From: Anadara kagoshimensis
Taxonomy: Eukaryota > Mollusca > Bivalvia > Arcoida > Arcidae
Direction: 5' to 3'
DNA: 64,000 nt
Assembly: GCA_021292105.1 (NCBI GenBank)
Contig: CM037870.1
Location: 6,745,058 to 6,809,057 of the forward strand
The position numbers and the translations under genes were made by a program. The notes beneath the pieces are model-generated. The model made no database searches. It worked only from the letters and a program-made list of their open reading frames with translations, and was not told the origin of the DNA. Position 1 is the first letter of the stretch. Each line of letters opens with the position of its first letter. Of the stretch, positions 22,741 to 33,189 are shown one piece after another.

Positions 22741-23030
22741 TTGTCTTCTTTGTGGTGCTACACTTTATACACATCTGTGAAGTGTCTTTAATTGGTAATC
22801 AGAGGATTATCATCAGTGGTGCTGGATTGTATATAACTGTGAAGTGTCTAAGTGGTAGTGCTTGACGGATAATTTTATTGGTAATCAGTGAATTATCAGT
22901 GTCCTCTTGTGGTGCTACATATAATCTTTATATCTGTGAAGTTTCTTAGTTGTTATACTTCACTAAAAGGGATTATTTAATTAGGAATTACCTGTAATTA
23001 GTGGATTATCAGTGGATCATCAGTTGATCC
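22740..23030. repeat. Degenerate tandem repeat, about 3 units of 90-110 bp
   Basis: Each unit contains 'GTGGTGCTACA', 'ATCTGTGAAGT' or 'AACTGTGAAGTGTC', then 'GGTAATCAGTGGATTATCAG'. The array ends at a consensus splice donor, CCTACAG|GTAAGC, at 23036. Confidence 0.7.
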
Positions 23031-23164
23031 TACAGGTAAGCTGATTTGTCTCAGATCATTTGAGTTCACCAGTGTACCACATGATATACTATACCAATGA
23101 TTATGCAGAGATAGGGGAAATGTTCACACCACAAATTTCTGGAATATCTTCAACTCACACTCAA

Positions 23165-23385
23165 ACTGAATAGGGCCTCCATGGCCAAGTGGTTTAAAGC
23201 TCTACACTGACAGATCTAACTGCCTAGGTTTGAATCCCAGTTGGGACAGATCCTAGTGTGAGAAAGTTTGTCAGTTGGCTTGCTGATGGTTTGTGGTTTT
23301 GAATTTCTCTGGGCATTCCGGTTACCCCCACCATTTATGATACAATTGTAAAAACCTTGACTGAGGCATAAAACACCAGTATTCA
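23165..23385 (+). mobile_element. SINE family B, near full length
   Basis: tRNA-like head 'CATGGCCAAGTGGTTTAAAGC' and box B 'GGTTTGAATCCC', then 'CTAGTGTGAGAAAGTTTGTC', 'CTCTGGGCATTCCGGTTACC' and the tail 'CTTGACTGAGGCATAAAACACC'. Confidence 0.85.
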
Positions 23386-23743
23386 ATGCCACTGTCCTGC
23401 CTATGGTACATTATATTCTTCATATTGATATGCTAACTAATAAACAAGAGATCCACAGATCACAATACCTTGCCTGAATACGCTGTTAAGTTAATATAAT
23501 TATGTTAATAATTTGACCTTGATCCATTCCAAGGTCATCTATTGTCTATCTTCTGTCACAGAATTACTGTAGCAGTTTTGCACAATGTTCAATAACACAA
23601 ATTTCAGTTTCCTATTACTTATAGTTTGAGAAGAAATACTGGTAGATTTGAAAAACTAATAAGTGTGCAATGTGGATGATTATGACAATGATACATTTAT
23701 CATCAGTGATGATAAAAAGGTTGCTATTTCTTACACCTCAATG

Positions 23744-24080
23744 AAACCTCTGCGGTAGCTCAGTTGGTAGAGTGCTTGCTATGTAAGTGGGAGGTCGTGG
23801 GTTCAACCTGGGTCTGACCCAAGAATTGAAAGTGGGTAGTGACTGTTCTTTTGCCAAGCACTTAGCATTATGAAATGAAAGTCTCAATTTTTTCAGATGG
23901 GAACTTAAAATAAACGAGGTCCCCTGTCATGGTGGGGTTGGCACGATAAAGATTCCTGCTATATAATGCCATTGGCGCAACGCACAGCAAAATTTCTGCA
24001 CTTCACCTATATCTGGCTACGTCTCGATATAAGTGAAATATTCTTGACTGGGATGTTAAACAGCATAACTCAACTCAACT
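23744..24080 (+). mobile_element. SINE family A (tRNA-derived), full length
   Basis: Head 'GCGGTAGCTCAGTTGGTAGAG' and 'GGTCGTGGGTTCAACC', body 'AAAGTGGGTAGTGACTGTTC' and 'GAACTTAAAATAAACGAGGTC', tail 'TTCTTGACTGGGATGTTAAAC'. CTCAATG at both sides (23737-23743 and 24081-24087) may be the target-site duplication. Confidence 0.88.
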
Positions 24081-24089
24081 CTCAATGTA

Positions 24090-25300
24090 GATGACAATTA
24101 CAACAATATTGGCAATGATGACTGAAAGATTGCAATGCATTACACTCAATGTTGATTACTACCGGTATTGCTTTGTTTTACATTTCACAGATGAGACAGA
24201 TATTGGTACTACTTTTCACTCAGTTTTACATAATTTGCACATACATTGTATATCAAAATTAGATGCTTATATTAGGTGATATTTTGTATAATTAAGTTCA
24301 TGTTGATGGTTAATGAACTATAATATAGGAATATTTTTACCTGTTGTGTAGTATGACAGGTGTAAATTTGTACCTGGGGGTATTGTAATTCTGATGCATA
24401 TCTAATTAAGATAATGTAGATTACAGGTATAGGGCTCCTTAGTTCAGTTTTTGTACATAAAATATTACAGCCTTAGGGAAAAGTAATTCAAAGTTTGAGA
24501 AATTCACATTAATGCATTAAGGCATTAAATAAATTTATAATTCCCTTTTACCTAGTAGATTTGACAGAAGTTGTGTTAACATTCCTGTTTTTATGCCATC
24601 TGTATAACATTGTTGAATTTGACTTTTTTTCAGATCAGGTACCCCAGATAGTTTCAGTACGGTATTGCTTCATGAGTTATGCCCCTTGATAAATTAAGCA
24701 AAGGTTTTTTATATTTGAATAAAGTTGATTTTTAATAGAATTTAGGAAGGACACATATCTCCACTTAAATTTTAATTTTGACTGATAAAGCCTTAAAATT
24801 AATTGGATCAATTTAAGACATTTCAAATATAATTTTTTTTAAAGTTTTACATCAAATTTTATAGGTGAGAGAAGAAAATTTGGATTGACAGTGTACCATT
24901 CACATAGTACAAAAATTTGATTTTGCTAATCTGGTGGGAATTAAGTATGTTTACAATATATAATTTTAAATGAAATCCACATCCAAATAATTTTAACTAA
25001 AAATGTTACTGAACTTTAAAAGTGCATCTAAAAATAAATTAAAAACATTTGAAAAGAAGTTGTGTGTGCCACCCATGTTAACAATGGAATAGAAGAATGT
25101 ATCCAGAAAAAAACTGCTTGGTCATGAATATAATGAAAATGTTCGTTTGTATTGTCCCCTGTCAAAACTTCACAAAAAAACTTCATGTTCAAATTTATAG
25201 CCTGTCAGAGATGAAGGAAAAATATTTAAATTGGCTCAACTTGAATTGTGAGGTTCACCGATTTTTGTTGTTGGTGTTTAAATACATATGTGTATGTTGA
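24090..25300. other. Non-coding, nothing recognised
   Basis: AT-rich. Open frames at 24091-24279 and 25097-25300 have no recognisable domain or splice context. Confidence 0.45.
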
Positions 25301-25319
25301 TTTTTATGAGAAATAGAGA

Positions 25320-25831
25320 AAAAATATTTCTTTATCTTCATATAAGTAAAAAAGGTCACAACTATGTGATGTTTACAAGGTGTTTGAAGTTTTGTATAGG
25401 GAGGTCTGTAACCCCATAACTAGCGGTAATAAGCCCTGTTTAGCAGTAGTCAAGAAAACAAGTTTCAATTTAGGACTTCAGAAAAAAATTGTGTCATGAT
25501 GTGCAAGGGTGTTGATTTTTCATATAGAGAGTTCATAACCTCATAACTGACAGTAGGAAAACTCTGTTTTATCATAGCTAAAACACAAGATACAAGTTGG
25601 AATTTAGGACTTGAAAAAAAAAACTTTATCACTAAGTAAGGTGTTTAATGTTTTGTATATAGGGGAGTCCAACCTCATAAATTGCTGTTGTAAAATCCGG
25701 TTTTTATTCAATATTTTTGTAGTCAAAAACACAAGATACAAGTTTGAAAAAGAACAATCAAATAAAAACTTTGTTACTAAGCAAGGTGTTTGATGTTTTG
25801 TATAGGGAGTCTGTAACCCCGTTACTTTCAA
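25320..25831. repeat. Degenerate tandem repeat, about 125-bp units
   Basis: Each unit has 'GTTTTGTATAGGGAGTCTGTA', 'ACCTCATAACT', 'GTAAAACCCTGTTT', 'AAAACACAAGATACAAGTT' and 'GGACTT..AAAAAA'. About four units precede the SINE at 25832; the array resumes at 26178-26500. Confidence 0.8.
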
Positions 25832-26177
25832 AACCACTGTGGTAGCTCAATTGGTAGAGTGCTCACTCTGTAAGTGGAAGGTTGTGGGTTCGATCCCCGG
25901 CCGGGTCTGACCCAAGACTTGAAAGTGGGTAGTGACTGTTCTTTCGCCAAGCACTCGACATAACGAAATGAAAGTCACGGTTCTTTCGCATGGGAACTTA
26001 AAATAAACGAGGTCCCGTGTCACGGTGGGCTTGGCATGATGAAGAACCCTGCTGTATAATGCCATCAGCGCAATGCACAGGCAAAATTTCTGCACCTTCG
26101 CCTATAGCTGGCGACGTTTCGATATAAGTGAAATATTCTTGACTGGGATGTTAAACACCATTACTCAACTCTCAACT
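25832..26177 (+). mobile_element. SINE family A inserted into the 125-bp array, with clear target-site duplication
   Basis: The 346-base SINE begins 'AACCACTGTGGTAGCTCAAT' and ends in CTCAACT repeats. It is bracketed by CCCGTTACTTTCAA (25818-25831) and CCCGTTACTGTCAA (26178-26191), a 14-base duplication with one mismatch. The host repeat continues on both sides, so the insertion is younger than the array. The minus-strand frame at 25847-26095 is SINE sequence. Confidence 0.95.
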
Positions 26178-26500
26178 CCCGTTACTGTCAATAGTAAAAC
26201 CGTTTTACAATCAAATATATGTTTATAGTCAAAAACACAAAAGCTTGACAAAGATCAATGGTTTTCTCCTAGTCCTCACACTCCAGTTTACTCCACCATC
26301 CCAGAACTGAAGCTTCTATACAAGTAAATGAATTTTGTATAATGTGTAAAACTCCATTACTCCACTGGACTCTACTCAACTCAAACACACAAGATATGTG
26401 TTGGAATTTAAGGCTAATCTCACTAAAAAAAATTTGTCACTAAGTAAGGTGATAGGAAGTTTTGTATACATGTACCAAGTTTGTCAGATTCCCATTATTT
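26178..26500. repeat. Continuation of the 125-bp array, with an embedded SINE B fragment
   Basis: 'AGTCAAAAACACAA' and 'GTCACTAAGTAAGGTGATAGG' continue the array. 'TTTTCTCCTAGTCC' to 'CTCCATTACTCC' at about 26265-26365 resembles a SINE family B 3' end. Confidence 0.6.
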
Positions 26501-26509
26501 TAGCAAAAC

Positions 26510-28000
26510 AGTTTACATGTTAAGTTCAAACTGGTATAGGAAAAGGAAAAATATTTGCTCATTTGAATAACAACAAATCTGGTTAGCTTAATTTTATGCC
26601 AATATACATGCTACTAAACATCAGCTTTATATGTTTGTAGAAAAAAAAGTTCTGTGAACTGGAGATCTTAACCTCCTCATAAGATTTCCAAGCTGTGCTG
26701 GGTTTAAAATCAAAACCTTTTATCTTTTGAAAGCAAGCTTAAGTGGCAGTACATTGTACTAATACCAAGTGATGACTGTCTTTGAACCAGAATGATTACC
26801 TTTATAGAAACCAGTACTTTTTAAGATGAATGCTTGTGCTGCTATAGTTTCAAAATAATAAATGTGGCCCAACTTTTGTACTGGGGTTGAACCCATAGCC
26901 TTTTGTATCTAAAAGCAAGTGTAAATTTTGTGATCCCAACCAAGGCATCAACTACTGTTTAATGATGTTGTATGTATGATTTAATATACTGGCATACTCT
27001 TTCTTTGTTTTTGTTATGCAATAAGAGAAATAAAAAAATTTAAATGAAATTTGGGCAAATAAAAAAACCCACAAATTACAAAAACTTTCTAAATATTTGT
27101 ACAAATTATGTTTACTGGCATGTAAATAGAAGCCTGATCAATCTTTAAAAATATTTTGTTGTGATATCAATCTTATAAAGTTAGATAAATTTGATCAATT
27201 AATGTCAACATCAATAATTCTCATATGTTAATGATCATCACGGTTGATTAGTTTGAACATTTTATAAATATGATGCATAAAAACACAAATTTACAGGTGA
27301 GTTTTTTGTATTATCAATTATTACCTGATTTTTACCTGCCCCAATAAGTTGTCAATCACCTCATAAAATATATATATAAGTATATAGGTATTTAGACTTT
27401 ACTCTATTTTCAATTTCATAGACCCATACAGGTGTAAATTTGAACTACATTTAAAAATTTAAATTTTGAGGATTAAAGTTATTATAATATTGAAATTTCA
27501 CAGCATCTAGTGTTTTTAATTCATGGATTGCAAAGTTGCAAAAATTCAAGAAAGTGGTTGAAATTTTGTGTAACTTTTACACACCTGTGTTTTTTTCAAA
27601 GTCAATTTTAAAATACTTCAGTAGGACAAAAAATTGAAGAAAAAAATCTGCTGAACTGTCAGTTCAAGGTAAGATGTCTTTATTGATGCTTAAAGTGTTG
27701 TTTTGAAAAAGATTGAGCGATTTTAAATTTAAATGTCAAATACTTAAATATTCAATGTTTATGTCGTATAACTACTAACTACTGAGCTATGTGTAAAACT
27801 GTCCTCAGTCCTCGGTCGGTATCTCATCAATCCGACTTAGTATATTTCAACTGTCTTGTTCCTGTTGCAGATTAATTTTTTTTTGTGTGTGTGTACAAGG
27901 TAAGAACATGTAGCTGTAATGATTTTTTATATAATTTTTTGTTTTTCAGAGATTTATTATTTATATTTATGCAGCAATATACCTACTTCTCCTGCTTATA
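26510..28000. other. Non-coding, two isolated splice-donor-like sites
   Basis: AT-rich. Donor-like sequences TTCAAG|GTAAGA (about 27669) and ACAAG|GTAAGA (about 27900) were seen, without an open exon. No gene called. Confidence 0.4.
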
Positions 28001-28109
28001 GTATATTTGACATTTGTTTTACAATTACTATGCTATGGTAGAGCTTGTTCCCACTACAGTAATTTTATACAAGGAAACATGCTGCTTACAAATGAATTGT
28101 TTATCAAGG

Positions 28110-28440
28110 GATATTGCAAGTCTAGGCTTATCAAGGCCCTTAAAAAGTTTCATGGCCCTCATCACAATATTGTTGATAAGTATGATGTCTCTGTTCCAAA
28201 ATTACCTTCGGATATATTTGGCATCCCATAGGTCCATGTTTCCTTCAGTCTCAATGTTGATTACACAGATAGAAGATGTAACTGTCTTGACAGGGGATGC
28301 TTATCCTTCTAGAGCACCTAGTCTCACTCCCCTGGTGGAAGTTCATGTTTTAAACATAATTAATTTGTCAAATTTTAAAGTACTTTGTATTTACTCTTGG
28401 TTTTGGGATTGTGATTTGAAATTGGACCAGTATGTTTATG
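28110..28440 (+). mobile_element. SINE family C body
   Basis: 'TTGGCATCCCATAGGTCCATG', 'GATTACACAGATAG', 'CTAGTCTCACTCCCCTGG' and 'TGGAAGTTCATG' match 8150-8290 and 48360-48500. The open frames at 28007-28484 lie in this repeat. Confidence 0.7.
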
Positions 28441-28524
28441 GTCGGTTGCATAAAACAATGTGTTTGTTTGAGTTGTGGTTTTGAAAAAGTGTTTAGGATT
28501 CAATTTTCAAACAGAATATTTATT

Positions 28525-28870
28525 TGTAGCATGCTGGGTAGCTGAGTGGTAGAGCACTCGCCTATAGTGTGGGAGGTCCTGTGTTTGATTCCTGGTCCAG
28601 CCCTGCATTTTTTCTCTTTGCTGTTACATTTGGGGGCTCGCCTGACCCTGAGAAGTGGCCGACCAGCTGGTTGGTCCCAGGGTTGAACCTGTTAGTTTTG
28701 ATTAAAGGGAGTTGAATTGAAAAAAAGAAAGGGAGCAATGTAGTGGTCTGGGTAGCTCAGTGGTAGAGCACTCTCTTATATTGCGGGAGATCCCAGGTTT
28801 GATCCCCGATCTGACCCTGCATTTTTTTTTTCTTTCCCAGTAAATCTAGCCTTTGGTTGTTCTATTTGAT
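28525..28870 (+). mobile_element. SINE family D, tandem head-body-head arrangement
   Basis: First head 'TGGGTAGCTGAGTGGTAGAGC' and 'GTTTGATTCC', body 'GGGGGCTCGCCTGACCCTGAG' and 'GGCCGACCAGC', then at about 28737 a second head 'TCTGGGTAGCTCAGTGGTAG' and 'GTTTGATCCCC' followed by only the start of the body. The same arrangement occurs at 33884-34195. Confidence 0.82.
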
Positions 28871-28879
28871 CATACAAGA

Positions 28880-30590
28880 ATGTTTGTGCCTTTTTTCATT
28901 AAACTTACTTTTTCGCAGATATCATCACTTTTTCTTTTTAAGGGAAAAGGTCAAATATTTTCACTAGGAAATTATATTTGCATTAATCATTGACTGTAAA
29001 AATGTTGAATATTTCTAGTTATAAAGTACTGGCTTGTAATTATGATACTATTAGAAATTAAGCTGAAAATGCCATATTTCTATTTGATTGGAAATGTTTG
29101 AATTCATATAAGAATCCATCAGTACACCAAAGTGCATTTCAGAGAAAACAAACTAAAGGCTGGCTAGCTTTACAGTATAGCTGTTGATTTACTTTAAAAT
29201 TAAATTGAAGAAGCCATTGCTTTATTTGATTGGAAATGTTCATCTAATCAGTCACTAAATTTTCCACACATTAAGTGCATTCCAGTACAAATGAACTGGA
29301 TGCTCCCTTGGTTTACAAATTATGCAGTATAGTTGTTGATTGTAAGAACAGATTTATCATCATAAACTGGTAGCCAGTATATATAAGTTAATATTCTAAC
29401 CTCTGTGAACTAGATCCAGAGTTTTGTGACTTTACCTGTCAGTCACCATGATTGTATATGATTTAGTCTTGGCATTGACCAAGTGTGAAAAGTGTCACCT
29501 TGCTCAATTAGATGACCATCCAAGAACTTGACAACTTAATATAAATTAAAAAAATCGCAACTGGTCATTTTTTGTGAAACATCATTACTCCAATCCAAAG
29601 CAGATATAACCAACTTATGGAACATTCAAGATGGTGACCTGAGATTTCCAAATTTAAGTGAATCATTGTAAAAACGGTGAATCTAATTAGAATACCGGTA
29701 GTATTTAGATATCATTGTGTGTACTATATTTTTAACATTAAGCAATTTTTGTGTCTTTGCACAGTTGTATTCGGGGGCACATCCAGATGGCACTTAGTTA
29801 ACATTAGATAAAATTCATAATTCTTTTGGTAATGTATATATAGAATTTTAATAAGCAATGTGCTTTGGTCCTATTTACTAGTCTTGAACTGAACTGGGTA
29901 GTGACTTGAAGCTATCTTCAACGATTGCGAATTCTTAAGAATATAATATACATGTATAGGCGTTAAGTATTTTTAACCTCGAAGATAACTCCTGATCTCC
30001 CAATATATTGAGGCAAAACATTTCAAGTAATTCTGAAAATAGAATTATTACCCCCTTAGGAAAATGTAAAAGAGTTCTTATCAAATATTTGGTCAAGGGC
30101 AATGCGGCTAGGTTTAGTACTGATATTGACCATGTATGGGAAACAGTAAATGAATGAAGTATCAAAATTTGGTCAAGGACTATGGGGCAAGGGTTTAGTA
30201 CCAATATATGAGAACCAGTACATGAATGAAGGAAAAAGTACTCTTGATAACTGTCGTTATATAGACTTTTATCACCAATCTAATCCAGATATCAAAACTC
30301 TGTCAGCAGGTTATAACACTGTCATTTACCTGTCAGCTAGATTAATTACCTATCACCTGTAGATTTTTGGACTTGTTACCTTAACTTGCTATTTTTTATT
30401 TTCACCTGATGGACTAACGGGAATGGATGTTATGTGATTGTAACCATTTCCGTAATTATCGGGAAATATGAATAACTTGCATGTCATACATTCACATCGA
30501 ACAGGTGCTGTCCTAAAACTCAGGTGCTATATTGGAAATTGTATTGGCTAACAGACTTGTGGAAAAACGAATAAACTAACAGGATTATTT
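28880..30590. other. Non-coding, nothing recognised
   Basis: AT-rich. Repeated similar blocks at 29080-29130 and 29220-29290 ('ATTTGATTGGAAATGTT') point to an old duplication. Open frames at 29935-30362 are not called. Confidence 0.45.
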
Positions 30591-30594
30591 CCAA

Positions 30595-30668
30595 TTTAAG
30601 TGGATTTATCAGTGGATTTTTAGTGGATTTATTAAGTGGATCTATTAGTGGACTTATTAAGTGGAATT
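30595..30668. repeat. Short tandem repeat (AGTGGATTTATTA)
   Basis: About five units of 13-17 bases of the form 'TTAGTGGATTTATTA'. Confidence 0.85.
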
Positions 30669-30999
30669 TTTTATAAATATAAAGATTATTTGTGTTTATT
30701 TGGTAAAGCTAACTGAAATTAGTGTTTGCATAAGTGAGTACTTGTGACAAAATAGAAAACTCCAGGAGTTATAGCCTTGTTAAAATGCTGATGTAACATG
30801 ATGTAACATAAGTGGCATTAACGGAGGATTAAGGTGGGACTGTCAGTCAGTGTTTTTATTTATTCTCTCTTATGTCTGATAATTAAACCAATAATCAAGA
30901 CTTAGTGTATCAAAAATTTATACCTATTGGTATATACACTGAATTTACTGGTAGTCATTATGGAGTTATTTGGAAAAGAACCATGGTTGTATTACTGTG

Positions 31000-31290
31000 T
31001 AAAAATGAAAATGAAATGGAAGTATTCCAGTTGTGTGCTTGTAGAGAAATGAAAGTGCTACAATTTTATGTGCTTTTAGAAATTTTTTAAAACTGAAATG
31101 AAATTGCTGGAATTTTTTGAGCATTTAGAAATATTTGAAACTGAAATGAGATTCGTCAGTGCTCCAATTTTTGTGCTTTAAAAATATTTTAAAACTGAAA
31201 TGAGAGTGATGCTCTTTTTTTTGGTTATAAAATTATTTTAAAACTGAAATGAAAGTATTTCCAGTTTTTGGTGCTTTTTAGAAATATTTT
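31000..31290. repeat. Degenerate tandem repeat, about 55-60-bp units
   Basis: About five units with 'AAAACTGAAATGAAAGT', 'CCAATTTTTGTGCTTT' and 'TAGAAATATTT'. The frame at 30905-31090 is derived from it. Confidence 0.75.
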
Positions 31291-31648
31291 CTGAATTTAA
31301 AAAAAAAATTCAGAATAAATAATAATTTAATGTGGATTATTATCTAACACCTGTTCAGAAATACCTGTATATCTTTGTATTAGCCTGGATAATTGTTTTT
31401 ACATTTTCGTAAAAATGGGAATGTTACCTATGTATCTATATTATTTCCTATTGATTTTGCTTCATAACTAGTTATTAATGGAAATAGACTTTTATTATGT
31501 GATATACCTTTTAATATGGAAGACATTCAGGAAATTTAATATATACAAATGTGTAATATACATGTCTTTGGATAAGTTCGAGGGATGGATATTCACAAGG
31601 GAGGATTGTTTTATTTGAATTCTATGAATTCGTCAGATTAACTTCAAC

Positions 31649-31790
31649 ATGAAGAATTCACCCCCTCCATCACCTTTTACAAGGATGGGGGGTATACCCC
31701 CTACTCATCACATGCGACGTCACCCTGGATTACGCTGGTGTAGGTCACATCCTAATTTTAAACAGATCACAGAGAAAGAGTTTAATCAAG
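31649..31790 (+). CDS. Candidate first coding exon of the SET gene
   Basis: The ATG at 31649 lies 12 in-frame bases after an acceptor-like GTCAG and opens 47 codons, 'MKNSPPPSPFTRMGGI' to 'HPNFKQITEKEFNQ'. It ends in phase 1 at AAG|GTAGGC. Joining to the 37213 exon restores a Gly codon and gives 'FNQGFGVFATK', which reads like the normal entry into a SET domain. Phase and protein continuity support it. The NRF1-type promoter at 33.4 kb lies downstream of it, so it may instead be an alternative start or belong to another transcript. Confidence 0.5.
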
Positions 31791-33134
31791 GTAGGCTGAG
31801 GTTTAAGATTTGTTTCTGTTTGTTTATATAAATACAGTTGTACAGAACTGAAAAGAGGTTTTGTATTTGGTGTAATCTAAGTTTACAATATTGATTCGAA
31901 AAATTATTTAATGTTATATAGCTTGTAATGAAATTGTTTAGAAAAAAATCTCAACAGAGGCCAAATAAAACTTAAAAATGATTAAAAATATAATCTGTTA
32001 AGATTCTCACAATGGGGTTTGCCGCTGTACCACGCGATACCCTTTAATGTTTGTGTGGAACACTTATTTCCAATGGAAATGGAATCGCATGAGATGACAT
32101 TTTCCTGCGAAAATGGTGTCATTTCGGGAATCTGTGGCGTTGACGTTTTCCAAAACGTTCCGCACAAACATTAAGAGGTATTGATCACGTGGTACGGCGG
32201 CGAACCCCATTATACAGAAAGGGTTTACATGTATCAGAAAAGAGGGAAAATGCAGATTCAGAATTCCGATCTAGTCTGGGATTTCTCAGATATTAGGCGA
32301 GTGTTTTCAACATAAATCAGACTAGGATGCAACCCTTGGACCTCAGATATTAGTCAAGTGTTCTTAACCTTGTTCAGACTGGAATGCAACCCTTGGACCT
32401 CTCAGATTTTAGTTAAGTGTTGTCAGCCTGAGTCAGATATTGGTACAACCCTGGGACCTCTCAGATTTTACTTAAGTGTTCTCAGCCTGAGTCAGATATT
32501 GGTACAACCCTGGGACCTCTTAAGACATTAGTTAAGTGTTTTCAGTCTGGGTCAGACTGGGATGCAACCCTTGGACCTCTCAGATTTTAGTTAAGTGTTG
32601 TCAGCCTGAGTCAGATATTGGTACAACCCTGGGACCTCTCAGATTTTACTTAAGTGTTCTCAGCCTGAGTCAGATATTGGTACAACCCTGGAACCTCTTA
32701 AGACATTAGTTAAGTGTTTTCAGTCTGGGTCAGACTGGGGTGCAACCCTTGTACCACTCAGATATTAGATAGGTGTTCTTCTTAACTGAACTCTGTTCTT
32801 GTTAATTCGCCAGTTATTAAGCTAAAGCAGACTAGCCCGTTTTTTAAGCAGGAAAACAATGTATGGTATTGTGTTGTACATGTTGCAAAAACTCATCATT
32901 TATATGTTGGTCTGCAATTAAAAGCTTCAGGTAGATTAAATTGTCAGTAATATATATAGCTCTTAACCTGTTAGATTTGACTGTAAACTTGACATTTGGA
33001 CTGTAAACAATATAGGGACTTGTAAAAAACAAAAAATAATAAAAATGTTGTTACTGTAGGAGGAACAGATAGTGGATGTTATGAATTATACAATACATAC
33101 AGTTGTTCATTATGTTATGATTCTATGTAACAGT

Positions 33135-33189
<55 letters not shown>

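Noticed and set aside
23755..23812. Candidate functional tRNA gene
   Set aside because: A and B boxes are present, but the sequence is the head of a repeated SINE with a non-tRNA body and tail; the same holds for 25832, 28525, 34089, 35894, 61250 and 63868.
28007..28484. Two overlapping plus-strand open frames of 74 and 156 codons
   Set aside because: They span SINE family C sequence shared with other loci and have no splice context or recognised domain.
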